A stretch of 64,000 nucleotides of DNA from Phragmites australis (lineage: Eukaryota > Streptophyta > Magnoliopsida > Poales > Poaceae), in the NCBI RefSeq assembly GCF_958298935.1, contig NC_084937.1, forward strand, positions 25,739,568 through 25,803,567, given 5' to 3'. A program made the translations under genes and the position numbers. Position 1 is the first letter of the stretch; each line of letters starts with the position of its first letter. The notes beneath the pieces are model-generated. The model was not told the DNA's origin. It made no database searches and saw only the letters and a program-made list of their open reading frames with translations. Below are positions 36,553-47,935 of the stretch, piece by piece.

Positions 36553-37449
36553 TCACAGCAACGTCGGCTCGTCGTCGGCATCCGCCAGCAGCGTCTTGCC
36601 ACAGCGCGCCTGGGGGCAAAACTTGGCGATGTGCCCACGAACGCCGCAGTTGAAGCACTTTCCTCGATGGCGCCTGCTAGCGCCCGAGGTCGTGCTGCTT
36701 GCGTCCTCGTCGTCCTTGTCACGGCCAGCACCCTTCTCGCCACTGCCACGGCGCCTATCACCGCCGCTACGCTGGCGCCAACGCGCCTCCCACTGCTCCT
36801 CAGTGAGGAACAGCCGCCCGACGCCGTCCGCAGCTTCTTCAACGTCAGCATCCTCCGCCACACGTAGCCGGCTGACGAGCTCCTCCACGGACGTGGTGTT
36901 GAGGTCCGTGAGCATCTCGATCGCCACCGCCACCTGCTTGAACTTCTTCGGGACCACGCGCAGGATCTTCTTCACCACGCGGCTGTCCTCCATTTCCTCG
37001 CCAAGCTCACGCAGGCAGGCGACAAGCCCGTTGATGCGCATCGCGAAGTCGTCGACAGACTCCCCGTCGCGGAACGTGACGTTCTCGAACTCCTTCAAGA
37101 GACGTTGCACGCTGGCGGACTTCACGCGATCATCGCCGACCCTCATCTTCTTCACCGCCGCCCACGCCTCTTTCGCCGACTTCTTCACGGCGAGCCCGGC
37201 CTTCATCTCCGACGGCACCCCGCGCAGGATGGCGGCCAACGCCTGCCTATCCTCACGGCGCTCGACCTTATCCGACTCCACCGCACCCCACAGCCCCAGC
37301 GCCTCCAAGCTCACCCGCATGACCAAGGACCACTCATGGTAGTTGGTCCTGGTCAGCAGCGGCAGCTCCACGGCGCCAGAGTTGGCGACGATGCGCTCCA
37401 CGGTGGCACCGACCTTTGAGCCGTCTCCAATCTTCGGTGGTGTCGACAT
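36553..37449 (-). CDS. Copia-type gag polyprotein with zinc knuckle, 298 aa
   Basis: An uninterrupted frame with a copia-type (UBN2/DUF4219-like) capsid region: an early LPLLTRTNYHEWSLVMRVSL block, AWAAVKKMRVGDDRVKSASV, and FRDGESVDDFAMRINGLV. An Arg/Asp-rich linker follows, then one CCHC zinc knuckle CFNCGVRGHIAKFC near residue 280. Copia Gag packages element RNA into virus-like particles in the cytoplasm; that is family knowledge. The stop follows shortly after the knuckle, so there is no pol. The frame stays open upstream of the chosen ATG across the PBS and well into the 5' LTR (to 37620, 355 residues). I chose the internal ATG because it follows the PBS and begins the recognisable Gag. 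Confidence 0.88.
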   Translation of the reverse strand: MSTPPKIGDGSKVGATVERIVANSGAVELPLLTRTNYHEWSLVMRVSLEALGLWGAVESDKVERREDRQALAAILRGVPSEMKAGLAVKKSAKEAWAAVKKMRVGDDRVKSASVQRLLKEFENVTFRDGESVDDFAMRINGLVACLRELGEEMEDSRVVKKILRVVPKKFKQVAVAIEMLTDLNTTSVEELVSRLRVAEDADVEEAADGVGRLFLTEEQWEARWRQRSGGDRRRGSGEKGAGRDKDDEDASSTTSGASRRHRGKCFNCGVRGHIAKFCPQARCGKTLLADADDEPTLL

Positions 37450-37456
37450 CTTCCCG

Positions 37457-37469
37457 GCTCTGAATACCA
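37457..37469 (-). promoter_or_regulatory. Primer-binding site of the gag-only element
   Basis: On the minus strand, two nucleotides after the 5' LTR, TGGTATTCAGAGC matches the initiator Met tRNA PBS (TGGTATCAGAGC) apart from one extra T. Confidence 0.85.
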
Positions 37470-37471
37470 AT

Positions 37472-37921
37472 TGTTGGCGCTGCCCAGGAGTCGCTTCCTC
37501 ACCCACACGCACGAGGAAGAAGATGAACAGTAGCACAAGCACACACGGCAATGGCGACGAACGCCCACAGCGACCTACGCCGCCGGGTTTTCTGTTTTTT
37601 TTCAGCTCAACACACAGCAACTGATTACAATGCGACTCTTATAGGCCTGACGACGCAGCGCCCAGGCATCTACTCATGCGATCTTCACGCGCATGTACGC
37701 ATGCAGCCCCGGCTACCTGGCCTTCTCTCGTTCGTGAGCCTCACAGCTCTCCCACGAGACTAGGGCGCTCGTTCCGATCGCGAGACGTGCTCACGCTGGA
37801 CTCCGCCTTAGACGCCGCGCAATAACCAGCGCACACACGCGCGCGCATGAATCGACGGACGAAACGCACGCTACACACACGCCACGACCGGGAACACACC
37901 ACGGTCAGATTATTCCTAACA
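37472..37921 (-). repeat. 5' LTR of the gag-only element
   Basis: Precedes the PBS and gag on the minus strand. Same length as the 3' LTR at 36068-36517. Confidence 0.93.
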
Positions 37922-37926
37922 TGTAC
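37922..37926. repeat. Right 5-bp target-site duplication of the gag-only element
   Basis: TGTAC, identical to 36063-36067. Confidence 0.9.
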
Positions 37927-38457
37927 CACTGCATGTGAGTTGTGCTGGAAAGAACAGTGATGGCACTCCTTTTCAGATTAATTACCTTCACCACTGATTA
38001 TCGTTCAACATAAAATTTTATAGAAATCGATAGATCTACTCAACTGGAACTTGTGCACCACACATTAGATTGACTTGACGCCCATTGCAGAACAAACCAG
38101 AAAATGTAGATACCAGGTTGTGCTGAAAGTTTGTTTTTGGTTGTAAATAGTTTAATAGTATAAGTCGAATCATGTAAGCCAACACTGGCGAGTGCCTCGT
38201 ACGTCTTTGCGTTGTGAAAGTTCAACTTCCATCTTCTCAATACAAAAATACGCAGTTCTCCTGCGTATTTGAAGAAATTATAAGAACACGAGTATATCCA
38301 ATGAAGCAGCTGTATAATGTTCTTGAAGTTGCCAAGATGCTACATGAACACAAATCATCCACAGGAAGTGCCACTCTTTGGCATCTCACTTTGCCCTTTG
38401 GAATGTATGCTTTATCTATGACAATGTGCAGTGCACAACAAGAGCAACAGATGTGCG
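37927..38457. other. Spacer and F-box gene 3' flank
   Basis: No supported exon. The part adjacent to 38458 should be the 3' untranslated region of the F-box gene on the minus strand. The part next to the retroelement is former upstream sequence of the protease pseudogene. Confidence 0.5.
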
Positions 38458-40396
38458 CTAATGGCCAAGCCATGTAGAGGGTACTGGTTGAAACCTAGAC
38501 TTGGCAGCTGATAGCGCATCATGGTAATCAGCCCGGCTGAAACAGTCACGGAAGTCGGTGAACAGCTTGTCAAACACCCTCCATAGTACCTTGTATGACC
38601 TTGAGTAGGGAAATGGAAGGAAAAACTGCAAATAAAAGATGAAACGCCATTTTTCAGTAAGTGGCATACTACGCATATCAGCATGTCAAGTCACCTTTAC
38701 GTTATTATGCTAGTGCCAAAACGTGAACATCACAATGCATCAGAGTAGATATTGATGAAAAATGCTACAACTCTGGAGCCAGCAGACCATTTCATGAGTT
38801 GAGTACTTTTTCAGGATTTTTGCGCATCACTTGTATAAAAAGGAATTAATGCATTGTACTGGCACACCTAACGTGAGGGTACTTATTTTTGGTGTAAAGA
38901 GAGTGCAAACAAAACTAGGAATTAGCGCTTACTTCTCCTTCTTGTGCAAGGTGTTTTAACAGAAAGAAAGTTTGCTGGTTTTCATCCAAGCTGTCAATGA
39001 CTCCAAGCCATATTTTCGAAGCAAGTTCATGGGCCTTTTCTGCTGTCTTACCACAAGCAATGAACTGATCTGTGCAAAAGATAAGAAAACAAAGTTAATT
39101 CAGTGTGAGCATAAGCATGAATACCAGCAATACTCAGTCATGAAGCTCTATTCTTTATTCTGACCATGTATCAAAAATTACAGAAAAGCAAAGTGTTTTC
39201 CAAGCTTTCCAGTGGGCCAGCTATGGAAGACCTCAGACGAGCCTCAAATTCATTTTTTAGGTAATGTTGCTATGCTTCTCACAACCCTAAAGCACCTGCA
39301 GTTAATAATGAGCTGGTGTATATAGAGCCCATCAGCACCTCATTTTCTCGAGAATCTACCCAGCACCTCATTTTCTGGAGCAGAGAAGTACTTTCTTAAA
39401 AGCACATAGCATTGTTTCAATACCAGGCATATTTTTATCATAATACTGTATCAAAATTTTCTCATACTTGAAATGATTTCGTAGCATTGTTCCATTTTGT
39501 TTTTATCTCTGGACCATGATTTTGATCATGACCATTCAATACCGAAAGTACGCCACCACTGAAACTAGTATAAATAGAATTTCACTCTTGGAAAAATTGG
39601 AACAGAAAATCTCACCAATGATGGTGCCATGAAGTATGCTGGAAGGAGGCATGATAGGGCGCTGAAGTTGTTCTTTTAAATAAAGATAAGTGTGACCAAC
39701 AAGTTCATCAATCTCCCCACCAGATGGGACAAAGTTCTCAGAGACATATAATGCTTGGAATCTCCTAAAAATGACCCAAGAAATAATTTTCACTGGATGT
39801 TCAAAATGCTAGAGCTACATGATATCCAAAGAGAGCAATAACTCCCCAGTTCTGATCTAGTGAGTATGTATAGCAGAAGCCAGGTCTTTCTTTTATTTTC
39901 TTTTTTCTTTTGAAGGGGGGAAGAAGCCAGTTCTTTGCAATTTTCACATGAACTTCAATTCAAAGTGAAATTGCCTAAAGTAAATAAAAAATACATATGA
40001 ATATAATACTACGAGGATAAATACAGAATATTTAGACATTTATCAGTTTTCGCGGTGAGGTGCAAGGACAGGAAAATTAAAAGACTAGAGAGAGTAGCAT
40101 ATGGTAGTATTTTGAAAGTTCCGACATAACCATATTATAATAATAACACCAGATCACAAAACTCACCTCCTAGCAGAACCTCTGGGAATTGGCCCAGGCC
40201 AGCGCTTCCGGAGACCAGCTGCTGGCCAATTCCTTGCAATAGCAGTTTGCCACATGCATTCTCCTTGAAATATGCTTGCCCAGTGCTTGTTGACACATGA
40301 TATCTCAACCCACTCGCACACAGGTAACCGAACAAATATTTCTACAAGAAGATGTTCTGGGAGCCTACCAATTGGTCCATCACTTCTGTCTGTCAT
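38458..40396 (-). CDS. F-box protein, 227 aa, four coding exons
   Basis: Exons 40396-40167, 39764-39616, 39069-38933 and 38625-38458 join in phase to 228 codons. An F-box is visible near the N-terminus (about residues 9-45: GRLPEHLLVEIFVRLPVCEW, then VSCVNKHWASIF-like continuation and GECMWQTAIARNWP). The rest is a conserved plant domain with VGHTYLYLKEQLQRP, LHGTIIGDQFIACG and a C-terminal FFLPFPYSRSYKVLWRVFDK block ending in RFQPVPSTWLGH. F-box proteins recruit substrates to SCF ubiquitin ligases through SKP1; the target is unknown. It resembles the plant FBP7-type family by memory, but I am not certain. The start was set at the ATG just before TDRSDG; a possible acceptor (TTTGACAG) lies right upstream, so a 5' untranslated exon is likely, perhaps at 41810-41990. 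Confidence 0.82.
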
Positions 40397-40564
40397 AATG
40401 CTGTCAAACAGAGAATGAAGGCTAAGCATACATGCTTTCATGGCTAGTCCAGTACCGAGAGATTACAAAAAAACAGCTTTTGAAATCATCAAATTTTGCT
40501 TGTCAGAAATAATACGCTGACAGTCAAATGATCATGACATATGCATGTACAAATTACAGAATAA

Positions 40565-40969
40565 GATGGCATTGGAGAAGGAAACAAAATTTTCACAGTG
40601 CAGAACAAACTGACTACTTATGTAGTCTATCTGATCAAGAAATGAAATGTTCTAGAAACGAAGTTCTTTATGGAAATCATTATACTTTTGGCCTGGAGTA
40701 TATGGTCGACCCGCAATGCTTGGATCTTTACCAATAAAGAACCGATAGTTCAAGACTGCAAGATCGAGTTTAAGTATGAATTAGCCATGGTTGTCCGTAG
40801 AGCTAAACCAAGCCTGAAACCTCTTATTTCAGCATGGCTAGATGCTCTAGATTGATTGATGCTCCCTTTTTTTCCTTTCTTTGTTCTTTTCTTCTGTACT
40901 TTACCTTCTTTGGTTTTTATAATATATAATCTGCAGGGGGAAACCCCTCCAGTTGCATCAAAAAAAGAA
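40565..40969 (+). mobile_element. 3'-terminal remnant of a LINE (non-LTR) retrotransposon
   Basis: The plus strand encodes LLAWSIWSTRNAWIFTNKEP followed by about 40 more residues to a stop at about 40856. This matches the zf-RVT-type C-terminus of plant LINE reverse transcriptases, where a W-x-x-W-x-x-R-N-x-x-I-F core is usual. It is followed by a T-rich untranslated tail with TTTTTATAATATATAATC and ends in TTGCATCAAAAAAAG, a poly(A)-like terminus. Only the last few hundred bases are present: a 5'-truncated copy, as is normal for LINEs. It lies upstream of the F-box gene, in the opposite direction. Confidence 0.75.
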
Positions 40970-43603
40970 ACGGAATGTTCAGATCAATTGCAGAAGGGAC
41001 CCGAGGAAGGTGCGTCTCCTACACTCTAAAGGTCTTGCTTCTATGCACTCTACCACTCTCATATCAGAGGCCGGCGACAAAGTGATTTAAGCTCAATTTT
41101 TTCATGTCAGTAACCTTCAACAAAGTGAAGCTGTAAGAGATCATATGCGCAGGTTTCTTTACCAAATCTAAGTTCAACTAGCCAAGAAATATAGCCCGTT
41201 GCAACAAAAGAACAGACTCCTTTATCTTCCTACAAGTACAGTGAGCCTAAACACATTGTGGTCCTGCAGTGTGCACTACAGTTTAAAACACTGTTCCTCT
41301 GATCAACAAAATGAGCATACCGGACCATAAGAATCTTATGTCAATGTAGAAAACTTACAAATTGATCAAATTCGAGGAAATAACATTACACTTGTGGGCA
41401 TGCTAACAATTACACCCAAACCAACTAATGAAAGGCCCAGTACAAGGGCTAGCCAAGAAAGCTGCCTAACCATAAATCCCAGAAGGCACCATACGACCAA
41501 GCAAAAAACTTAATCACGAATGTCCCCCTATGATAAACAAGAAAGAGTATTAACTGAACACACACATAACAACTGCACAGACCGAGCAGAGCTACCCAGC
41601 CAACGGACCACATACCAACTAACAAGAACAACAAGAAACTTATCCTGGGCACAAATCCATAAAAGTCACCGCGCAATCCGATCAAGATTCTCGCTTCCAG
41701 CTCGGTCTGGGACGACGAGAGCATGGTCATGGGGATCAAACAACCACACGTCATCTAGTAAGCTGAATTAAAATCACAGACGCTGTGCTGGAAGAACCAG
41801 GCAGGTACCTGGAACCAGGAGGGTGGAGCGGCTCCCTGTAGCCTCGGACCGGCTACCGGGAGAGGTGGCGTCGGCGAGGAACGGGCGGAGGAGGGCAGAG
41901 GTCGCCGAGTCGGGTGGAGGAGGTGGAAAAGAGGAGTGCGAGACATTGACGGCTCAGCTCCCGCAGCCTAGTGCCCTTCTCGTGTACCTTCCTGGGGGCG
42001 CGTACCATCTCACCATCGACCGAACCGTGTCGCGCTCACGCAGTACATTCATAGAGCTTTTTTTTTTATATTTCGAGAATAAAAATAGACATCTATCTGA
42101 AAAAATTGCAGAATTAGGCTTCCATCACCGTGAGAAGGGTTAATTTTTTTTAATCTGGATCATAGTATCTTTTACGCCATCATTTTTTTTCAAAATTATT
42201 ATTATTATTTTTATAGTGTTTTGAATTTTGAGAGTAATGGAACATAATATTTTTTATTTTTAAACTTATGGCTGTTTCAGCTGGCGACAGCAGCGTAGTT
42301 CTATAATTTTTCAAACGGAAATTTTTTTGTAATTTTTTGATTTTTGAAATATCAAAATGAAAAATCGTACATGCCATCGCGTTGCTCCTTTCGCCGACCC
42401 AACTTGTATGTGGGCCGTGCTCGCGCGTGGCCCGGTTGGTTGGGAACAATTGCGGGCCAGTCCATGGATTGGGCTTCATGGGCTGCACCAGTTCGAATGG
42501 GCCCCACCGAGCAGTGAGGCAAATAGCACGATGGGTCCCATCCACGTGCCGCCCACCTCGTCCTCTCCGTGGCCAGCCAGGCAGGCCGAGGAAGCTGCGC
42601 CCAGTGAAAACAGGACCGATATTTTCTGTCAGTACGATGACTATACGTAGGTTCGTGAAGTAAATATAAAATGATTGGTATTTGTGTTTGATATTGATTA
42701 TGAGAAAATATATAGAATAAGATATATGATGACTAGTATTTATTCGAAGCATTTGAAAGTTATTTGTTACGAGAAAATCTATTACGATTTTATTTAAAAA
42801 TATGATAATATATAAATAGATTATCTCATATCTGTAGATAGATAATATTAAGCGTTTTTATTTTTATATCTCACCGATCATTCTCTGTACTTATTTTAAT
42901 TGTACCTTTCTATTGTTTAATGTGGTATGTAAAGATGTCAATAAAATAAATTTTTTATCTATCTACTAACCGATATGTATATAACTATCTGTTTTAACAC
43001 CTATTAAAAATATATAAAATAAGATATATAATAAACAAATAATTATTTAATACTGTCTGGAAGCAATTCTAACTTAAAAAATATAGGATAAAATCTAGAA
43101 TGAGAGGTATGCGTCATGTCGGATCTATTTTCATCCGTATCCACACGTGTCTCTTGAAAGATACGTCGGCATGAGAAGTGGTTTGACTGAAAGTAAATTC
43201 TATAAAATTCTATTTATAAGAATGTTTTAAAACTATATCTATATTATTTATCTCGTAATTTAATAATTAAACTAAAAAGAGAGGGGACATAAAAGATGAT
43301 CTTTTATATAAGGGGTAATTGTAAATTTGTCACTGATTTAAACCGTTATTACAAACTTGTCATTAAAAAATTAAAAAAATATTATTAGAACTATCAATAG
43401 AGAAATATTTTTGTAAAAAATAAAAAAAATAGTGGCAAAAAGTATCGGATGGTATAAAATTTGCTTCCGGTTTAGACTACCTCAACCATATTCCCTTTAT
43501 TTCGTTCCTTTTCCGATTCTCTTTCTCATTCTCATTTCTTTTATTTCCTCTCATCTCCAACAGCTTTACTTCAAGGTGAATTGTGAAAGAAAAGAAGAGA
43601 GAA
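40970..43603. other. Upstream region of the F-box gene and AT-rich spacer
   Basis: 41800-41990 is GC-rich on the side of the minus-strand F-box gene and has a potential donor (CCAG then GTACCT on the minus strand, near 41812), so it may hold the untranslated first exon and promoter. A minus-strand hydrophobic open frame (41449-41754) lacks any recognised family. 42360-42640 is another GC-rich patch without a recognisable product. 42650-43440 is very AT-rich and featureless. No gene can be supported. Confidence 0.45.
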
Positions 43604-43640
43604 TCCTATTCTCTCCTACTTAAAAAAGAAACAAGGCGTG
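43604..43640 (+). other. Candidate 5' terminus of the Helitron
   Basis: A^TC context followed by TCTCCTACTTAAAAAAG, the pyrimidine-then-A-rich style of many grass Helitron 5' ends. A GC-rich segment begins immediately downstream. This is pattern resemblance only. Confidence 0.4.
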
Positions 43641-46600
43641 CTCCGTCCGCCATCGAATATTCCTCCGCCTCCCATCGCAATTCCTCTGCCGAGCGTCGCC
43701 TCCGGTCGCTGGACGGTCGTGCCCTCGATCCCTGATTCCCTGCCATGCACGCTCGCGCGACCGCCGCACCCCTCTCTCCCCGATTCCCCGCCCCGGCTCC
43801 CGAAATCGCCGCGCCATCTGTATTTGCCGCACCGGCTTCTCCGCTTCCCCGCCCGCATCCTTCTCCGCGCCCCTACCCCCTCCCAGGGCGAACCGTCTTG
43901 GGCCCATAGATATTTCCTTGCCGCCACCACCGCCGAAACACCCGCACGACACAGCACCCCAACCGCAGTCGCCAGATGCGTTCGCCATCTTCTCCGCAGC
44001 CCCCTATAAGTACCTCCGCGTCGAGGGCAGCACCACGGCGGCATTTTTTTGGGTTGTATTGGAAGGCTCGCGAGGTGAGTAGAACTACAACCGTGAGGTG
44101 GTCTCGATCGATTACCGGTTTTTTTCTTAGAATTTCTTAGTTCTAGAATTTCTGTTCTCCAAGATGCCAACAATTTTAAGGCTCAGCACCGCCAGAGCAC
44201 CCTTTCTCCCCGATAGCTGGTGCTCCCTTTCTCCCCGACGGAGCACACGTACCGCCAGTCCTTCCAGGTCCTGCTCAGGTGAGCTCGCCATCCTCTCTTG
44301 TTGGCAATCCTCGTTTTGATTTTCGCGTGGAAGGTTCTTGTAACAGATCGATTCGATCCGTCAACTGGGTACTTAGCACCAGATTTCTTTTTTGCATTCT
44401 GTTCTTAGAGGGAGCAGTAGTCCAAAGTGAAACTAGAATCTCGTTTGACATAGCTTGAAGCCTCTCACTAACTCGCAAATATTAACGATGGCATCTCTTA
44501 TCCTTCATGTTCGGTTACAGTAGGTATGATATACACAATTCACAACTATCTGCTCATGCATGTAACAGCATGTTGTCACTTAATTGATTCGAATATACTT
44601 TTGATGTACTGGAAATTTGGTTGTGTATATTCATCCTGACCAAACTTATAGATGGCAAATTTGCGTAGCAGGTTTCTTGTAACAGATCAAATCGATCCGT
44701 GATCTGGGTACTTAGCACCAGTCCTAGATGTTTCATTTCTTTTTATTCAGTAGTTCTAAATTCGTGACATTTATCCAAAATTTCTTGCATCGATCCAATA
44801 TGGCATATTGTGAGACTTGCATTGGGTAGCTTTGCTTAGTGTTTGCATTTGGTAGCTTTACTTAGTTTTTGCAAATACATACATTTTTTAGCCCATGTGT
44901 GGAGATTGTGAGTTCTTATTCATTGTGTAAGTTGTGCTCGGATGGGAAGCCCAGTAGAAATTTTCACAGCTCACGACTCACATGGTTTCCACCTGTGTAG
45001 TTGTGAATGGGTTTTGATTGAGTAAACAAAAAACAACACGTGAATGGGTTTTGATTGAATAAACATGTTCTGATGTGCTGGTGTGGTTTATAAATTTACA
45101 TGTTCTTAAACATTTGCCGACCCTCGCCGCTGCTGGTGAGCTCCTGCAGACTCCCTGTCTTTGTTTGGTCGGTTCCGATGTTCTTGGGGTGGGATTTGTG
45201 TGGCTGCATACTCCGGCTGATAATTTTACATGATTATTTTAGCTTCATATGTGCAGGTGTGGTTTATAAATTTATATGTTCTCAAACAATTATAAATTTA
45301 CATGTTCTTATTAAACTTTAGAGGTTATTGAATATGCAGCATGTACAGGTGTGGCTTAGTTTTGCCACTTCCACTCATGATTATTTTAGCTTTACTTAGT
45401 CCATTGCCTTGCCATTGCCCTAATATTTTTCACTATTTAATTGTCCCCTCATATTTGTAACCTTTTGTTTATGTTTTGTCAGTTGAAAACAAAGGGTGCC
45501 TCCCAGCTAAAGGATTATTGTACCATTTTTAGTAAAGGTGTTTGCCGACACCAAACAGGATACTTTGTGGCTTGTGATAAGGTCAGTGTTAATGTTCTTG
45601 AATTTCTGTGGAGCCATAGGGACTTAGTTGAGAATGCTTCTTAGTTGAGAATGGTTTCGTTTTGCCGTTCCAGTATGGGTTTAGGTTGGTGTTGTCTGTT
45701 CTGGTTTTGAGAAAAGAATCTGGGTTCATCATGGGCCGATTAACTGCACAGCATTACAAGTCCAAGCACACCATGTTGTGCCTAGAACTATATGGCATTG
45801 AACATAATTTGGGTTATATACTTATACTTCTATCATGTGTAGTAAGCACTGAGGGTAATTAAAATTGAATATAGAACAGGAAACCCTTTTAAAAAATATT
45901 AACATACCACTGCCTTCAGTTATGTTTGTTTCATTTCTTTCATACCACTGCCTTCAGTTATGTCTGTTTCATCTCTTTTTTGCATTCTGTTCTTGCAGGG
46001 AGCAGTAGTCCAAAGTGAAACTTGAATCTCGTTTGACATAACTCGAATATACTTTTGATGTACTGGAAATTTGGTTTTCATGTGTGCTGGTGTAGTTTAT
46101 AAATTTACATGTTCTTAAACATTTATAAATTTACATGTTCTTAAATACTTTAGATTTGTTTTGCCACTGCCTTCAGGTATAGTGCTTGGCACCTGTGTGT
46201 CAATATTTCCTTGCTAAAGCCAGCAGCAAGGCCTTCCTGGAATGGTACTATCCAGAACCCACAAGCTAATTTTGTGGCAATCCATAAAATCATGACCTGT
46301 ATTCATAAATTATAAAGAAACCTGCTATTCTTAATACCACATTTCAAGTGAAGTGTAAATATCCTACTAAGAGATCATTAGATTTAATTAGTGTCTCTAA
46401 TTTAAATAATTCCTTTAGCCAGACAATCCGATAGAAGTGCTCCAAAGCAAAATTCTTGGAAGATTTTGTGCTGAATTCCCATTTTTGTCTGATTTTTTGT
46501 TACTATTCATGTTCTTCATGCAGGTATTCGGTAGCATATTGAGCTGTTGTTGCAGGTCTGTCGATTTCGAGCTGTCATTTCTTGGTGAGTGGTGATTTGT

Positions 46601-46907
46601 TCCTTCCATTGAAGCATGCACTTTAGTTATCATGTATTTAACATTTTTCTGCTGCATATTTAAGTTATCCTATGATTTAGGATGATGGTATACCTTTCAC
46701 TGTTTGATTATCAGTGCATGTTTGGTCTCGGTTGTGTGAATGCTCTAAAATTCTTGATACCATTTTGTTTTGTGGCATGCTTAGATATCATGTTCATGTA
46801 TCCTTCAATTCGTGGCATGTAATGAGACTATCATCCAATCTTATACAATTTTTTATTTGTTTGAGTTGTTTACTTCTGATGATCCTTAATGCTATTTAGT
46901 CCATTGT

Positions 46908-47023
46908 TCGTGCAACTGAAACTATTTTGATGGAACTGAGAAATCCTTTATCTGTGGAATTTTGGCTCATATATGGTCTTGCAACAATTTCACTTAATTA
47001 TTTTTTGTTATGCAAAAATTTTA
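46908..47023 (+). repeat. Direct repeat copy 1 (116 bp)
   Basis: Starts TCGTGCAACTGAAACTATTT and matches 47522-47638 with only a few mismatches, about 0.5 kb apart in the same orientation. Confidence 0.85.
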
Positions 47024-47521
47024 GGGAAAAAAGGATAAAGAACTCAAGTCCTCAAACAGGTATGTCCAGGACCTTCTATGCACAAAGTGCACTTAGCATA
47101 ATTCCGTTGCTGAAATTGTGAGATGACACCAAAAGTAGTCTTCCCTGCTACTATCTGAATAGTGGTAATTTGGATCCAATTTGGTAGCAGTTTAATGTGG
47201 AGAGCTCATGGTTAAGCTCAATTAAAATTTTCAGAAATTCTCAGTATATTAGAATTGAGTAGTATAATATCAGCCAAAAAAAAACAAACGCGATATTAAC
47301 AACATGATGGATGTGCAAAACGTCGTGGAAAATTGCCCTGTGAGTTCTGGCCGAATCGATGACATGGAAGGCATTATGTATTGTCTGGTAAAAATGACTG
47401 TTTAGTGACTTCTTTGTGTTGTATGGTTGGATATGAATTGCTACTTTCAAAAATTAGATATAGTGATACATTGATTCTTTACAACATGGGGAATTTTCTT
47501 GTGTTATAACTTGTGTTGTGG

Positions 47522-47638
47522 TCGTGCAACTGAAACTATTTTGATGGAACTGAGAAATCCTTTATCTGTGGAATCTTGGCTCATATATGGTCTTGCAACA
47601 ATTTCACTTAATTATTGTTTGTTATGCAAAAATTTTGG
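47522..47638 (+). repeat. Direct repeat copy 2 (about 116 bp)
   Basis: Second copy of the unit at 46908-47023. It lies about 300 bp upstream of the RPA-like gene start. Confidence 0.85.
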
Positions 47639-47935
47639 CTCATATATGGTCTTGAAAACTTTCTGTAGATTATCTTATTATAATGAATTAGAGTCCTGGA
47701 ACTTGGCCTTGGTGGTATTTGCAGTTTGGATATGTTTTGCAGTTCATTTCTTCTCTGTTGACATTATATCAATCCATCACGAACAATTAGTAACAGAGAT
47801 GGACTACTACCATAACATGACTTATTGTAAAATTTTGATTTTTTTTGTTGGGCACTATAGACTGTCAAATATATGTTTTTCTAAGAAAGCTGATTCCACT
47901 TGTACAAACAACACAATCAGTTCACTGCTAGCCCA

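Larger units (their letters stand above)
36068..37921 (-). mobile_element. Gag-only compact LTR retrotransposon (TR-GAG-like, copia-type gag)
   Basis: An 1854-bp element with two 450-bp LTRs (36068-36517 and 37472-37921), a PBS, one gag frame and a PPT, flanked by exact 5-bp duplications TGTAC (36063-36067 and 37922-37926). LTR ends are TGTTAGGAATAA...CCAACA on the element strand. There is no protease, integrase or reverse transcriptase, so any movement must use enzymes from another element. I counted 13 mismatches between the 450-bp LTRs by eye and no indels, so the insertion is fairly young. It sits about 150 bp upstream of the protease pseudogene start. Confidence 0.93.
43641..47935 (+). 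other. Helitron 5' non-coding region with internal duplications
   Basis: A CpG-rich block (43630-44030) is followed by about 3.9 kb of non-coding, intron-like sequence. Several segments recur: the TTCTTGTAACAGATC...TACTTAGCACCAG unit at 44333 and 44675, the GGAGCAGTAGTCCAAAGTG unit at about 44412 and 45999, and the 116-bp repeat at 46908 and 47522. It probably contains the promoter and leader of the RPA-like gene. No coding exon was recognised before 47936. Confidence 0.5.

Noticed and set aside
36596..37342. 248-codon plus-strand open frame across the gag gene
   Set aside because: Antisense shadow of the gag frame; Ser/Arg-rich composition caused by codon bias, no domain.
41449..41754. Hydrophobic minus-strand open frame, possibly a membrane protein
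   Set aside because: No family resemblance, no supporting splice context, and it lies in the probable 5' intron of the F-box gene.
43616..44173. Long GC-rich open frames on both strands at the Helitron 5' side
   Set aside because: Arg/Pro/Ser-rich in several overlapping frames at once, typical of CpG-rich non-coding DNA.
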